64,000 nt of DNA from VRUE01 sp044867925 (GCA_044867925.1 JBIOVV010000017.1:1-64000), one strand, 5' to 3'. Positions 51,182 to 61,492 are shown, numbered from the stretch's first letter. Numbers and translations are program-made. The notes: a model not told the origin generated them from the sequence alone.

Positions 51182-52886
51182 CGGCGCGATCGGCTTTGTT
51201 ATTGCGGTGGACCGCGGGGATGACGGCGACGATCGTGGTTCCCTTGCCGGGGGCGCTGCGGAGCTCCAGGGCGCCGCCGGCCAGTTCGACTCGTTCGCGC
51301 ATGCCGGTGAGGCCGAAGCCCTCCGTCGGCACGGTCGGGTCGAAGCCACGGCCCTCGTCTAAGACCCGCACCCGCAGCGATTCCCCGTCCTCGCTGACGT
51401 CGACCCTGGCGCGCCCTGCTTTGCCGTGCTTGACGGCGTTCGTGAGCGCCTCCTGCACGATGCGATAGGTCGTGTCCTCGATCTCGCCGAGGAGGCGGTT
51501 GTCGTTGCGGCCCGCCTCGAAATCCATGTCGGCGTTGATCTCGACCTCGATCGCGTGGCCGCTCGCGGTGCGTTCGCCGAGCGTCTCGAGGGCGGCGCCG
51601 AGGCCGAGCTGGTCGAGCGTGCTCGGCCGCAGGTCGGCGATCAGCCGGCGCATCTCGGCGATCGCCGCGTCGACCTCCTCGATGCCCTGGCCGAGCAGGC
51701 GCTCGAGTTCCTCGGGGTCGCTGCGGCGGGCGGCGGAGAGCAGCACCCTCAGGCCGGCCAGGCTCTGCAGCGACTCGTCGTGCAGCTCGCGGGCCCAGCG
51801 ACCGCGCTCGCGCTCGGTCGCGGCGATGCTTTCGCGGATCCGCTCCTCGGCGACCGACTGGGCGGTGGCGACGGCGGTGGCGCCGCTGGCCGCAAACGAG
51901 ACCAGGACCGTCTCGTCCTCGTCGCTGAAGCCCGAGTCGCGGCCGAGCGGGTCGAGCGCGACGAGCACGCCGAGGGCGCGGCCACGGAAGACGAGCGGCA
52001 CGAGCAGCGCCATGACGCCGGCTTCCTGCTTGCCCGGACGCGCCATCAGGCTCGGATCGAGGTCTTGGATGCGCCGCGGCAGGCGTTCCTCGAGCACCCT
52101 GCCGGGAATCGAGCCGGCGATCGGGATGCGCGCTTTCGCCATGCCGCGCTCGCGCTCGCCGGCGATCGAGGCCGCGATCAGGTCGTCGCCTTCGCAAAGC
52201 AGGATCAGCAGCGAGCGCGCTTCGACCAGGGCGCGACCGCGCTTGACGACGATCTCGAGGATGCGGTCGAGGTCGGTCTCGCCGCCGACCGCGCGGGCGA
52301 TCTCGGTCGTCGCTTCGAGCCGGTGCACGGCCCGCTCCATCTCGTCGTTGCGGCTCTGCACGCTGCGGTAGAGGCGGGCATTCTCGACCGCGATCGCCGC
52401 CCACTCGGCGAGGATCATCGCCGACTGTTCGTCGGCCTCGCCGAAGTCGCCCCCCAGCTTCTCGGTCAGGTAGAGGTTGCCCCAGGCGTGGCCGCGGATC
52501 ATCACCGGCACGCCGAGGAAGTTCGTCATCGGCGGGTGCCCGGGGGGGAAGCCGTAGGAACGGGGGTGGCGGCCGACGTCGCCGAGTCGCAGCGGCCGCG
52601 GCTGCTCGATCAGCAGGCCGAGCACGCCGCGCCCGCGCGGCAGGTTGCCGATCACCTGGCGCGCCTCCTCGTCGATGCCGTGGGTGATGAAGCGCTCCAG
52701 CTCATGGCGGTCCTCGTCGAGGACGCCGAGGGCGGCGTAGCGGGCGCCGGTCAGCTCGCAGGCGACCTCGAGCACCTGGCGGAATATGACCTCGGGATCG
52801 AGCTCGGCGACGAGGCTGCGGCCGACGTCGATCAGCTCCCGCAAGCGGGGCTCATCCAAGGCGCCGCTGTCGTACACCTGTGCCAT
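51177..52886 (-). CDS. GAF-domain sensor histidine kinase (DevS/NarX type)
   Basis: A 569-residue soluble sensor. Two GAF domains (about residues 25-170 and 195-340; for example ARYAALGVLDEDRHELERFI) precede a HisKA_3 domain with the phospho-acceptor His in RWARELHDESLQSLAGLR and a HATPase domain (EALTNAVKHGKA, LDEGRGFDP, GFGLTGMRERVELAGGAL). This is the DevS/DosS architecture, which senses redox state or gases when a haem is bound; a haem ligand cannot be assigned here. ATG 52886 is preferred to the more upstream 52,955. It is divergent from its probable partner regulator. Confidence 0.93.
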   Translation of the reverse strand: MAQVYDSGALDEPRLRELIDVGRSLVAELDPEVIFRQVLEVACELTGARYAALGVLDEDRHELERFITHGIDEEARQVIGNLPRGRGVLGLLIEQPRPLRLGDVGRHPRSYGFPPGHPPMTNFLGVPVMIRGHAWGNLYLTEKLGGDFGEADEQSAMILAEWAAIAVENARLYRSVQSRNDEMERAVHRLEATTEIARAVGGETDLDRILEIVVKRGRALVEARSLLILLCEGDDLIAASIAGERERGMAKARIPIAGSIPGRVLEERLPRRIQDLDPSLMARPGKQEAGVMALLVPLVFRGRALGVLVALDPLGRDSGFSDEDETVLVSFAASGATAVATAQSVAEERIRESIAATERERGRWARELHDESLQSLAGLRVLLSAARRSDPEELERLLGQGIEEVDAAIAEMRRLIADLRPSTLDQLGLGAALETLGERTASGHAIEVEINADMDFEAGRNDNRLLGEIEDTTYRIVQEALTNAVKHGKAGRARVDVSEDGESLRVRVLDEGRGFDPTVPTEGFGLTGMRERVELAGGALELRSAPGKGTTIVAVIPAVHRNNKADRAA

Positions 52887-52940
52887 GTCTGCCTGCTTCA
52901 CTCTCCAGCCGGGTGGGACCGTTTCCAATCCTACGGCCAA

Positions 52941-52976
52941 CACTCCAATACTCAAAGTACGTGGAGTATCTGAGTG
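52941..52976. promoter_or_regulatory. dyad in the divergent histidine kinase/response regulator promoter
   Basis: CACTCCAATACTC and GAGTATCTGAGTG are inverted copies (11 of 13 positions) separated by ten bases, centred in the 139-base gap between the two divergent genes. NarL/LuxR-type response regulators bind such dyads, so autoregulation of both genes is likely. Confidence 0.5.
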
Positions 52977-53025
52977 CGGGAAAACCCGGTTGTCAGGCCA
53001 ACTCGAGGCGGGTTACATACGGGGT

Positions 53026-53733
53026 GTGGATCTCCCCGACGCGACCAAGCCGGCGGCTAACCTCGTAGCCGTGGAGGCCGACGCATCCAACGGCACGCCG
53101 AGGACCGAGACGACGACCATCGTTCTCGCCGATGACCACACGGTTGTGCGCAACGCGCTGCGCCTGCTGCTCGACGCCGAGCCCGGCTTCTCGGTGGTGG
53201 CCGAGGCCGGCGATGCGGACGCAGCGGTGCGCTACGTGCGCGGCCACAAGCCGACGGTGTTGATCCTCGACCTCAACATGCCGGGCCGAGCGAGCCTCGA
53301 CGCCGTTCCCGACATTCGCGAGGCCTCGCCGCAGACCGAGATCGTCGTCCTGACGATGCAGAACGAGCCGGCCTTCGCTCGCCGCGCCCTGCAATCGGGG
53401 GTACGCGGTTACGTCTTGAAGGAGGCCGCCGACGCCGAGCTGGTGCAGGCCGTGCGCAGCGCCGCGGCCGGCGACACCTACCTGCAGCCGGCCCTCGGAG
53501 CCCGCTTGGCGGCGGGGGAAGACGGCAAGAGCGGCGATGAGCTGAGCGAGCGCGAGCGCGACGTCCTACGGCTGATCGCCCTCGGTCACACCAACGCCGA
53601 GATCGCCGAGCAGCTCTACATCAGCATCCGCACCGTGGAGAGCCACCGCGCCCACATCCAGCAGAAGCTGCGCCTCTCCAGCCGTGCCGAGCTGGTCGGC
53701 TACGCGCTCGGCCACGGCATGGTCGAAGCCTAG
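53026..53733 (+). CDS. NarL/LuxR-family response regulator
   Basis: A 235-residue two-component regulator. The receiver domain has TIVLADDHTVVRNALRLLL, the phospho-Asp in VLILDLNMPG, and the LTMQNE and YVLKEA switch residues. The C-terminal LuxR helix-turn-helix is LSERERDVLRLIALGHTNAE and RTVESHRAHIQQKL. The start is uncertain: GTG 53026 or GTG 53071 are both in frame before the receiver. It is divergent from, and probably phosphorylated by, the GAF histidine kinase. Confidence 0.93.
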   Translation: MDLPDATKPAANLVAVEADASNGTPRTETTTIVLADDHTVVRNALRLLLDAEPGFSVVAEAGDADAAVRYVRGHKPTVLILDLNMPGRASLDAVPDIREASPQTEIVVLTMQNEPAFARRALQSGVRGYVLKEAADAELVQAVRSAAAGDTYLQPALGARLAAGEDGKSGDELSERERDVLRLIALGHTNAEIAEQLYISIRTVESHRAHIQQKLRLSSRAELVGYALGHGMVEA

Positions 53734-53757
53734 TCGGCGTCCGGCCTCCCCCGCTCG

Positions 53758-54456
53758 TCAGGTGACGAGCGGGATGACGCAGCGGAATTTACGTGTGCTG
53801 GTGGAAGCGGTGGAGGCGACCTCTCCTGAGGCCGACACTGTTACTACGCCATACAGTCCAGGTGACGAGACAACAGGAATATCACTGGTCCACTCAGTAC
53901 CGCCATCCAACACCACACCAGGCTGCTGAGAAAAAGCAGCCAGCTGCAGCGCCTCGGGCAGCGTCCCGCCTTGGACCGCACAGGAGGTTGCCGCCGCCGG
54001 AGCGCTCACCGCGGTTTCGCTGGTGAAGCTCTGCCAGCAGGCACCGGCAAAGAGCTGTGTGCCGGGCATGCAGCCGGCGGAGTGACCGTTGACCGTTTGG
54101 GCGTTGACGGCATTCACCGCATTCACCGCCGTCTGCGCATCGACGGCGCTCTGCGCCGTGTCCGCGCTCAGCGCGTGGGCGGCCTCGGGCACCTGACCTA
54201 GGGTCAGCTCGTCGATTTCAGCCCCGGTGATCGGCCCCGCCTGCGCCCCGAGCGCCGCCTTGAGCACGCCCGGCTTGAGCCGGTTGGCCGGAATCGAACG
54301 CACCTTCAAGCGATTCCCTGGCAGCGATTTCACCTTCACCGCCCTACCGTCGATCCGCGCCTTCTTGGCCGCGTAGACGGTCCCGCCCAGTGCCACGAAC
54401 AACGCTAACCCCGCAACCGCCAATGCCGGTGAAGGCAGCCGCATTCCCCGTCTCAT
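53758..54456 (-). CDS. secreted Ala/Val-rich protein of unknown function
   Basis: A 232-residue protein with an N-terminal export segment (RLPSPALAVAGLALFVALGG). It continues with a short repeat region (VKVKSLPGNRLKVRSIPANR, AVNAVNAVNAQTVNG) and a C-terminal globular part with Cys pairs (CMPGTQLFAGACWQSF and CAVQGGTLPEALQLA). The start sequence style is frequent in Solirubrobacterales-type proteins, which helps place the organism. No function is known. It is divergent from the giant protein gene at 54725 with a 268-base gap that likely holds both promoters. Confidence 0.7.
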   Translation of the reverse strand: MRRGMRLPSPALAVAGLALFVALGGTVYAAKKARIDGRAVKVKSLPGNRLKVRSIPANRLKPGVLKAALGAQAGPITGAEIDELTLGQVPEAAHALSADTAQSAVDAQTAVNAVNAVNAQTVNGHSAGCMPGTQLFAGACWQSFTSETAVSAPAAATSCAVQGGTLPEALQLAAFSQQPGVVLDGGTEWTSDIPVVSSPGLYGVVTVSASGEVASTASTSTRKFRCVIPLVT

Positions 54457-54724
54457 TTTCCCTCCCTCGGTCCGAGAAACGATGCGACCGCGACCCTAGC
54501 CACGGCTCCGACAACAGCAAAGCCTTGTGGACAAACATCCATCCCAACCCGGTCCCACGGCTCCCATCTCCCCACTGCGAACGGCTCCACCGCTGGATTT
54601 TCTTCCACCGGAAAAATTGACAATTACCCAACTTCGATGATGGTCAGACCATCTCCGGGCGCATAGGGTCTCGCCGAGTACCGGATACACCCTCGTCTAA
54701 TTTCAAAACTGCAGGGGGGTCTCA

Positions 54725-57700
54725 ATGGGGCGGCGGGACAGGCGGCATGCGAAGGGCCGTGCGCGGTGGCTGGTCGCCTTCACTCTTCTGCTTCTTGCCA
54801 CGGGTTCCGTACCGGTGCTCGCCGATCCACCCGCCAGCGAATCGGACCCTGCTGGGAGTGCGGAACCATCTCCTCTTCCCGATGGCGATGATCTTCTGGA
54901 AGCGACGAAACAGGTTGAAGAAAAAGAAGAGGAACGTGCTCTAGAACTCGAATCTCCAGCCGCGGTCGCCGCACGCGAGGAATCCGAGCTTGCCTACAAA
55001 GATCTCGAATCCGCGGGGGCGGTGAGCGACCTCCTGCGCTCGACCTTCGGCGAGGAGCTCGAGGCTCTCGACCTCGACCCGGCGCGATACCTCTCCGACG
55101 CCACGCTGAAGCGCAACCTGCAAAACGACGGCGGCGCCGTCGTCACGAGCGAAGCCAAAACCGAGCTGCTCGACGCTGAAATCCCGGCCGAAGTCCGCGA
55201 CGAAGATGGCGAGCTGAGCAAGGTCGACCTCAGCCTCGAAGGCACCGCTGAAGGCTTCGAGCCAGAGAACCCGGTTATCGACCTTCTCATCCCGGCCTCG
55301 CCTGCAGACGGCGTCTCCATTGGGGTGGGCGGCGAGACCTCGATCACGCAGGTCGGGGCCAACCCCGAAAGCAGTGCCCATCTCTTCGGCGACAAGGACG
55401 TGATCTACCCCGAGGTGCAGACCGACACCGACCTACTGGCCTCGCCGCTCTCGACCGGCGTCGAGCTGTTCGACCAGCTGCGCTCGATCAAAAGTCCCGA
55501 GACTCTGCGTTTCGACTTGGACCTGCCCGAAGGCTCAGAGCTGCGGGCCAATGCTGGTGCGGCTGAAGTCTATGAAGGCGAAAGACTGCGCGCGATCATC
55601 TCCCCGCCGCACGCGATCGACGCTCAAGGAACGCGGGTGCCGGTGACGATGGACGTGCAGGGCAGCTCGCTTGTGCTCGACATCCCCCACCGGGAAGGCG
55701 ATTACGCGTACCCGATCTTGGTGGACCCCGAATACACCCAAAACGACTGGGTCAACAACGCCTGGATCTTCTACAACCGCTACGACGTGCTGGAAGACGG
55801 AACCTTCGTTACGTCCTGGAACAACGCAAACCTGAAAACCTCGAGATGGTGCATCTACTCCTGCTGGGGCAGCGGCCGCGGGCTCTTCGTCTCGGTCCCA
55901 AGCGGTAACTACGGTGCGCAGCAGTGGGCCCAATGGACCTACAGGACGCCGGGCGAAACCAGCTACCTCACCGGCTACCTGATCAGCCCCTTCTATCGCT
56001 ACGACTTCAGCTCGCCCTGCTGGGCTGACAAACATCCGGAGCCCCACGACTACGACGGCCTCTGGGTAGAAACCTCCCCGGGTCAGGGCTATTACAACTA
56101 CCTCTACACCAACCGGGCTCTCTACTCCAACGCCTCCATCTATAACGCCTACGGCACTCTGATGGTGTTCGGGATGAACACGGGAAGCGGCTCAAGCGAT
56201 CCTTGCTGGCGCGACCTCTACGCCGGCGGCATCGCCACCTATATGACCGATCCCGATTGGCCGACCCTCGATCCGATCTCCGGATATCCGACGGGCTGGT
56301 TTGACGACACCAAAACCTACGGGGTGAACGTCTCAGCCCACGACAAAGGCCTCGGCGTCGCCAACGTGAGGGTCAACGTTCTCGACAAGCCCGCCATCCC
56401 GCTCTACCCAAGCGACTGCCTCGGGACCCACGACTATCCCTGCTCGCGCGACAAAGGCGGCACGATCGTCTTCAACGGCGATAACTTCCGCGAAGGGAAG
56501 TCGGAAGCAAAAGTAGTAGCGAGCGATGCTCTCCAGCGCGCCAGCAACATCTACCCTTGGACCGCCTACGTGGACAGCACTCCGCCGGAAGTCAAACTGA
56601 GCGGCGAGCTGGCCGTCGTGACCGAAGAGGAAAAAGGCGACGGCGCCGATCCAAAGAAATGGGACAAGCTGAGCCTGCCTGTCTACAACCTCAAAGTCGA
56701 AGCCGAAGACGGCTCAAAAGAAAAAGACAGCACGCTGCGCTCGGGCGTCAAAAACATAGAAATCTTCCTCGACAAAAAAGCCACCCCCGAGACGGTGCCG
56801 TGGCTAGCCCAGACCTGCTCGGGGCCCTACTACAGCTGCAAAATGGCGCAGACTTACGCGCTCAAAGTCGGTGCCCTGACGCCCGGCAAGCACACGCTCA
56901 AGGTCTTCGCCGTCGACCAGCTCGGCCACAAACGCGAGCGCGACATCGAGTTCGAATTCATTCCCGCCACCGGGATGAAGGACGAGTACGTGATGCAGTA
57001 TTTCCCGCTGCCCGACGGCCAGGGCAACGAAGCCGAAGAAGAGCATCCCAGTCGTCCCGAACTCGCCGTCAACGTGATGAGCGGCAACCTCGTGTTCCGC
57101 CAGAAGGACGTCGACGTCGAGGGCTACGGGGCCGACCTCGAAGTCGAACGCTTCTACAACTCACAGCTCCCCGACTACGAAAACACCGAGTGGGGGGATG
57201 GCTGGACGCTCGCGCAGACGCCTGAGCTCGATCCCGAAGAAGGGGTTGCGCCGAAAGAAGCCGAGCTGGTCGATACAAGCGGGGGCTTCGAAGGCGGCGT
57301 TGACTTGCCTACCGAAGCCGGCAAAGCGCAGTTCGACCCGGCGCTGCAGGTGACCCTGACCAAGGAAGTGGGCGGGGGGTATGAGCTGGCAGACGAAACC
57401 GGGGAAACCGAAACCGCGATCGCCTTCGATGCCAGCGGACGCACAGAGGAACTACGCACCGAGGGCTATGCCAAGGTCGACTACGACTACGACGAAGGCA
57501 AGCTGGCGAAAATCGCGGTCGAAGACCCAGCGAGCGTCGGCGAGCTCTCCGAAGCCGAGGAAGAAGCGCTCGAATACGTGCCGCCGGCGCCGAGCTACAA
57601 AAGCACCTTCGGCGCTCTGGGCAGCGGGGACGGCCAGCTGAAAGCGCCTGGCGATGTCGCGATCGCCGCCAACGGCGACCTCTTCGTCGTCGACCGCGGC

Positions 57701-60700
57701 AACAACCGCATCGAGCGCTTCAACCAGGAAGGCAAATTCGTCTCCAAGTTCGGGTCCGAAGGCAGCGACAACGGCCAGTTCAAACGGCCCTGCGCGATCG
57801 CGATCGACTCCTCGGGGAATCTCTGGGTGGCCGACGCGGACAACAACCGCATCCAGAAGTTCACCGCAACGGGCACATTCGTCAAAGCCGTCGGCGTCGC
57901 GGGCAACGGCAACGCGCAGTTCAACAAACCCGAAGGCATCGCGACCGATCTCAAAGGCAACGTCTACGTCGCCGACACCTTCAACTCGCGGATCCAGATA
58001 CTCAACTCGGCCGGGGAATTCGTCTCCAAAGTCGGCTCCCTGGGAACCGCCGAAGGCCAGTTCAACCAACCCGTCGGCGTCGACATCGGGCCCGGTGGCA
58101 AGCTCTGGGTGGCCGATCGGGGGCTACACCGCATCAGCGAGTTCGACGCGGCGGGCACATTGCTGCGGGTCTTCGGCTCCCAGGGCAGTGGCGATGGTCA
58201 GTTCTGGTGCCCTGAAGCGATGGAGGTGGACTCGCGGGGTAACGTCTTCGTCGGCGACCGGGCCAATAACCGCATCCAGCAGTTCAGCTCCAAGGGCAAG
58301 TACCTGACCAAATTCGGCAGCCAAGGGACCGGCGCCGGCCAGTTCAACCTGCAGTTCCCGATGGGAGTCGCCGTGGACAACCTGGGCGGGCTCTGGGTGT
58401 CCGATGTCGGCAACCACCGCATCCAGAAGTGGTCGGTGCCCAACTACCGGCCCTACTGGTTTGGAGCCTTCGGCATTGTGGGAGCGGGGGACGGGCAGCT
58501 CAAAGCGCCGGCCGACATCGCCTTTGCCGCCAACGGCGACCTCTTCATCGTCGACAAGGGCAACAACCGCATCGAGCGCTTCGACCGGGAAGGCAAATTC
58601 ATCTCCAAGTTCGGCTCCTATGGCTCCAGCCCCGGCCTGTTCTCCATGCCGACGTCGATCGCGGTCGACGGCTCCAGCAAGCTCTGGATCACCGACAAGG
58701 TCAACAACCGCGTCCAGGTCTTCACCGAAGCGGGCACATTCGTCAAAGCCATCGGCGGGACAGTCTCGGGCACCGAAGCCGGCAAATTCAACGCCCCCGA
58801 AGGCATCGCCACCGACGGCGAAGGCCACGTCTACGTCGCCGACACCCTCAACAAGCGGATCCAGGTCTTCGATGAAGAAGGCAATTTCCTCACGAAATTC
58901 GGCTCGGCCGGCTCGGGCACGGGCCAGTTCAGCGAGGCCAACGCGATCGACGTCGGCCGCGACGGCGGCATCTACGTCGCCGACTGGGTCGCCAACCGGG
59001 TCCAGAAGTTCAACGAAAAATACGAATACGTCCTGCAGTTCGGATCCTCCGGCCCAGGCGATGGACAGTTCAGCCACCCCGACGCGGTCGAAGCCGATGG
59101 CAAGGGCAACGTCTTCGTCGGGGACCAGTCAAACGGCCGCGTCCAGATCTTCAACGAAGCGGGTGAATACGTCACCCAGTTCGACGCCAAAGGCTCTGGG
59201 GAAGCCCAGTTCAGCTTCACCTACCCGATGGGGATCATCGCCGACTCGAGCAACGGCGTCTGGATCACCGACGTCAGCAACAACCGCATCCAGAAGTGGC
59301 TGATCCCGAGCAGCGAAGCACCGAAAGTCCCCGAAGAAAACGACCCCTCGGTCGACATCGACCTCGAAGCCGGGGTCGTCAGCAGTGTCGAAGGGGAGGA
59401 GGCTGGGGTGAATACCTACGGGCACACCGGCACCCTGCTCACCTCCTACGGCGGGTCCCAGGGCGAAACCAGCTACGTATATGACGCTGCCGGCCGAATG
59501 ACCAAAGTCACGCTCCCGAACGGAACCTGGGGATCGATCGCCTATGAACCCACCTACGGGCGGGTGACCAAAGTCACCGTCGATCCCGCTGGCTCCGAAC
59601 CGGCGAAAACGACCTTCTTCAGCTATAGCGAAGCACCGCGCCGCACGACAGTGACGCCCGAAGGGGCGCCGACGGTGGTCTACGACATCGGTCCCGACGG
59701 CTCCGTGCTCAAATGGCAAAACGTCAAAAAACCGCCAATCTTCGACAACATCTATGGCAGTCTCTACTTTTACAAGGAAACTGCAGCACCGATCCCGACT
59801 GGCGCCCACGTCCTCGACATCCAGGCCCACGCGGATGAAGGGATCGCCTCGATCCAGGTCATCGTCAATGGCAGCCAGCTGGTTGACGAAAAGACCTGCA
59901 CCGAGAACCTCGAAACCCCTGAAGTCGAGTGCCAAACGGTCAAAGACGAGTGGGTCATGGAAACCGAAAACTATGCGCCCGGGATCCTCAATCTCGAAGT
60001 CATCGCCAAAGACCGACTCGGTGAAATGGCCGCACAGCGATTCTGGGTCAATATCCCCCTGCCCCCGCCACCTCCGCCCGACGGTGCACCCGCCAGGCCG
60101 AAGTTCTCAGAAGTCGAGCGCTTCCGCGAAGAATTCGGCTTGGACATTGTGGATCCCGTCGATGACGAGATGGAGCGCAACGGCAGAATCTTCAACCTGA
60201 TCAATGCCTGGACGGAGGGGGAGCCGGTCGCCCGGGCCTCTGCTGAACGTTGGGGAGTGCCGCTTCGCCCGAGGGACGTGGCTGAGATGGAATACCGAGA
60301 GCGGTATGTGGCCTCAAGTGGAACAACCATTCCTGATTGGGCTGCCTCACACGGGGCCGCCACCTATGCCGGCTATTACGTCGATCACAGGGCTGGAGGG
60401 CTGATCAGAGTCGGCTTCACCTCAGGCGAGGCCGCGAAGGTGGCCGAACTGAAAGCCATACCTGGCATCGAAGCAGCCGACCGTCTTTCGGGTTTCGGAA
60501 CTACGCCTGCGCATCCGCTTGCAGAACTTGAATCCTTGCAGGTAGCCATTGGCGTCGCCGGAGCGTCTGCCCCCTTGCGGGGCCTCATTACACGCGTTGG
60601 TATTGACGTCAAAAGCAATGTAGTGAGCGTCGGTGCAACCAATGTGGGTCAATCAGAAACGCAACTTCGGTCGATGTACGGGCTGACTGCGCCGTTCACG

Positions 60701-61492
60701 GTGTACCAGGATCCCAATCCTCCTCAAGCCCAAAGCGGCCACTGGACCGACGAAGGTCCTCTGCGCGGAGGCCATGCCATCGGGTGGTACAACGCCGAGC
60801 AGGAAACGCATTGGTGCACAGCTGGATTCGGGGCATGGGAAAAGCTGGAGAGGAAGCCAAACAATGAGGCGAGGGTTGCGCACTTTGCTCTTACCGCCGG
60901 CCATTGCTTTGGGGTGGGCGTCGCCGTCCATAGGTTCCATGACAAAAAAGACAAAACGCCTGCTGAGATCGGCACGGTCACAAGGCGCTCGATTGGACAT
61001 CAGCTTGACGAATTCGAAACCGATATAGAGGCCGTTCGTCTCAGGGATGAATCCTTCTTGGTTCCGCGCACGGTCTTTCAAGGCGGTAGGCGTCCGGCAC
61101 CTATAAAGGGCGTCGGCGTTGCAAAGGAAGGGACTCCAGTCTGCATCTCAGGGGCCACGACCGAAAAACTTTTGTGCGGCTCCATACTTGGCCCTGCAGA
61201 AGTTGTGCCTTTCTATCCTAATATGGCTGACGTTGGTCCCTTCTACCAGGTTCCGACCTCGCTGGAAACTGAAGACGGCGATAGTGGTTCGCCGATATTC
61301 AATCCTAAGACAGGCGAGGCAATCGGCCTACACGTCTTTGGAGGTGGAGACAAGTCGTGCTTCACACCGTTGCTGCACCCACCTCAGAACCCCGAGGGCT
61401 TCTATCCCTGGTTGATCGTGAAAAGTGCTCAAGCCCCAGGGGCACTGCATGCACCAGATATGGGCTCACTGCACATCGAGACTGCCCCGTGA
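54725..61492 (+). CDS. giant secreted Rhs-like/NHL-propeller protein with C-terminal trypsin-like protease
   Basis: A 2,255-residue exported protein: signal sequence (WLVAFTLLLLATGSVPVLA), then Rhs-associated regions (ELAVNVMSGNLVFRQKDVDV, FYNSQLPDYENTEWGDGW, ~residues 775-830). Two NHL beta-propellers span ~957-1240 and ~1240-1530, and a short YD-repeat piece follows (SYVYDAAGRMTKVTLPNGTW). From about 1,800 it carries a pro-region-like segment (MEYRERYVASSGTTIPDWAA, AGYYVDHRAGGLIRVGFTSG) and a chymotrypsin-fold protease: TAGHC (His ~2060), TDIEAVRL (Asp ~2099) and GDSGSP (Ser ~2187). The DNA becomes visibly less GC-rich after ~60,150, as if the protease end was acquired separately. It resembles a polymorphic Rhs shell with a protease payload. 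Confidence 0.85.
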   Translation: MGRRDRRHAKGRARWLVAFTLLLLATGSVPVLADPPASESDPAGSAEPSPLPDGDDLLEATKQVEEKEEERALELESPAAVAAREESELAYKDLESAGAVSDLLRSTFGEELEALDLDPARYLSDATLKRNLQNDGGAVVTSEAKTELLDAEIPAEVRDEDGELSKVDLSLEGTAEGFEPENPVIDLLIPASPADGVSIGVGGETSITQVGANPESSAHLFGDKDVIYPEVQTDTDLLASPLSTGVELFDQLRSIKSPETLRFDLDLPEGSELRANAGAAEVYEGERLRAIISPPHAIDAQGTRVPVTMDVQGSSLVLDIPHREGDYAYPILVDPEYTQNDWVNNAWIFYNRYDVLEDGTFVTSWNNANLKTSRWCIYSCWGSGRGLFVSVPSGNYGAQQWAQWTYRTPGETSYLTGYLISPFYRYDFSSPCWADKHPEPHDYDGLWVETSPGQGYYNYLYTNRALYSNASIYNAYGTLMVFGMNTGSGSSDPCWRDLYAGGIATYMTDPDWPTLDPISGYPTGWFDDTKTYGVNVSAHDKGLGVANVRVNVLDKPAIPLYPSDCLGTHDYPCSRDKGGTIVFNGDNFREGKSEAKVVASDALQRASNIYPWTAYVDSTPPEVKLSGELAVVTEEEKGDGADPKKWDKLSLPVYNLKVEAEDGSKEKDSTLRSGVKNIEIFLDKKATPETVPWLAQTCSGPYYSCKMAQTYALKVGALTPGKHTLKVFAVDQLGHKRERDIEFEFIPATGMKDEYVMQYFPLPDGQGNEAEEEHPSRPELAVNVMSGNLVFRQKDVDVEGYGADLEVERFYNSQLPDYENTEWGDGWTLAQTPELDPEEGVAPKEAELVDTSGGFEGGVDLPTEAGKAQFDPALQVTLTKEVGGGYELADETGETETAIAFDASGRTEELRTEGYAKVDYDYDEGKLAKIAVEDPASVGELSEAEEEALEYVPPAPSYKSTFGALGSGDGQLKAPGDVAIAANGDLFVVDRGNNRIERFNQEGKFVSKFGSEGSDNGQFKRPCAIAIDSSGNLWVADADNNRIQKFTATGTFVKAVGVAGNGNAQFNKPEGIATDLKGNVYVADTFNSRIQILNSAGEFVSKVGSLGTAEGQFNQPVGVDIGPGGKLWVADRGLHRISEFDAAGTLLRVFGSQGSGDGQFWCPEAMEVDSRGNVFVGDRANNRIQQFSSKGKYLTKFGSQGTGAGQFNLQFPMGVAVDNLGGLWVSDVGNHRIQKWSVPNYRPYWFGAFGIVGAGDGQLKAPADIAFAANGDLFIVDKGNNRIERFDREGKFISKFGSYGSSPGLFSMPTSIAVDGSSKLWITDKVNNRVQVFTEAGTFVKAIGGTVSGTEAGKFNAPEGIATDGEGHVYVADTLNKRIQVFDEEGNFLTKFGSAGSGTGQFSEANAIDVGRDGGIYVADWVANRVQKFNEKYEYVLQFGSSGPGDGQFSHPDAVEADGKGNVFVGDQSNGRVQIFNEAGEYVTQFDAKGSGEAQFSFTYPMGIIADSSNGVWITDVSNNRIQKWLIPSSEAPKVPEENDPSVDIDLEAGVVSSVEGEEAGVNTYGHTGTLLTSYGGSQGETSYVYDAAGRMTKVTLPNGTWGSIAYEPTYGRVTKVTVDPAGSEPAKTTFFSYSEAPRRTTVTPEGAPTVVYDIGPDGSVLKWQNVKKPPIFDNIYGSLYFYKETAAPIPTGAHVLDIQAHADEGIASIQVIVNGSQLVDEKTCTENLETPEVECQTVKDEWVMETENYAPGILNLEVIAKDRLGEMAAQRFWVNIPLPPPPPPDGAPARPKFSEVERFREEFGLDIVDPVDDEMERNGRIFNLINAWTEGEPVARASAERWGVPLRPRDVAEMEYRERYVASSGTTIPDWAASHGAATYAGYYVDHRAGGLIRVGFTSGEAAKVAELKAIPGIEAADRLSGFGTTPAHPLAELESLQVAIGVAGASAPLRGLITRVGIDVKSNVVSVGATNVGQSETQLRSMYGLTAPFTVYQDPNPPQAQSGHWTDEGPLRGGHAIGWYNAEQETHWCTAGFGAWEKLERKPNNEARVAHFALTAGHCFGVGVAVHRFHDKKDKTPAEIGTVTRRSIGHQLDEFETDIEAVRLRDESFLVPRTVFQGGRRPAPIKGVGVAKEGTPVCISGATTEKLLCGSILGPAEVVPFYPNMADVGPFYQVPTSLETEDGDSGSPIFNPKTGEAIGLHVFGGGDKSCFTPLLHPPQNPEGFYPWLIVKSAQAPGALHAPDMGSLHIETAP
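57595..59310 (+). repeat. tandem duplication of NHL-propeller coding block
   Basis: Two consecutive ~850-base blocks encode near-identical propellers. The first opens GSGDGQLKAPGDVAIAANGD (from ~57,610) and the second GAGDGQLKAPADIAFAANGD (from ~58,484). Each has six NHL blades ending in NNRIxxF-type strands, and each closes with HRIQKW or NRIQKW. The duplication is in frame within the giant protein. Confidence 0.8.

Noticed and set aside
51426..52973. A 515-codon plus-strand frame opposite the histidine kinase
   Set aside because: Antisense shadow of the two GAF and kinase domains; no conserved motif.
57595..59310. CRISPR-like repeats
   Set aside because: The periodicity is in frame and encodes NHL blades inside one protein; spacers are not unique non-coding sequence and no cas genes are present.
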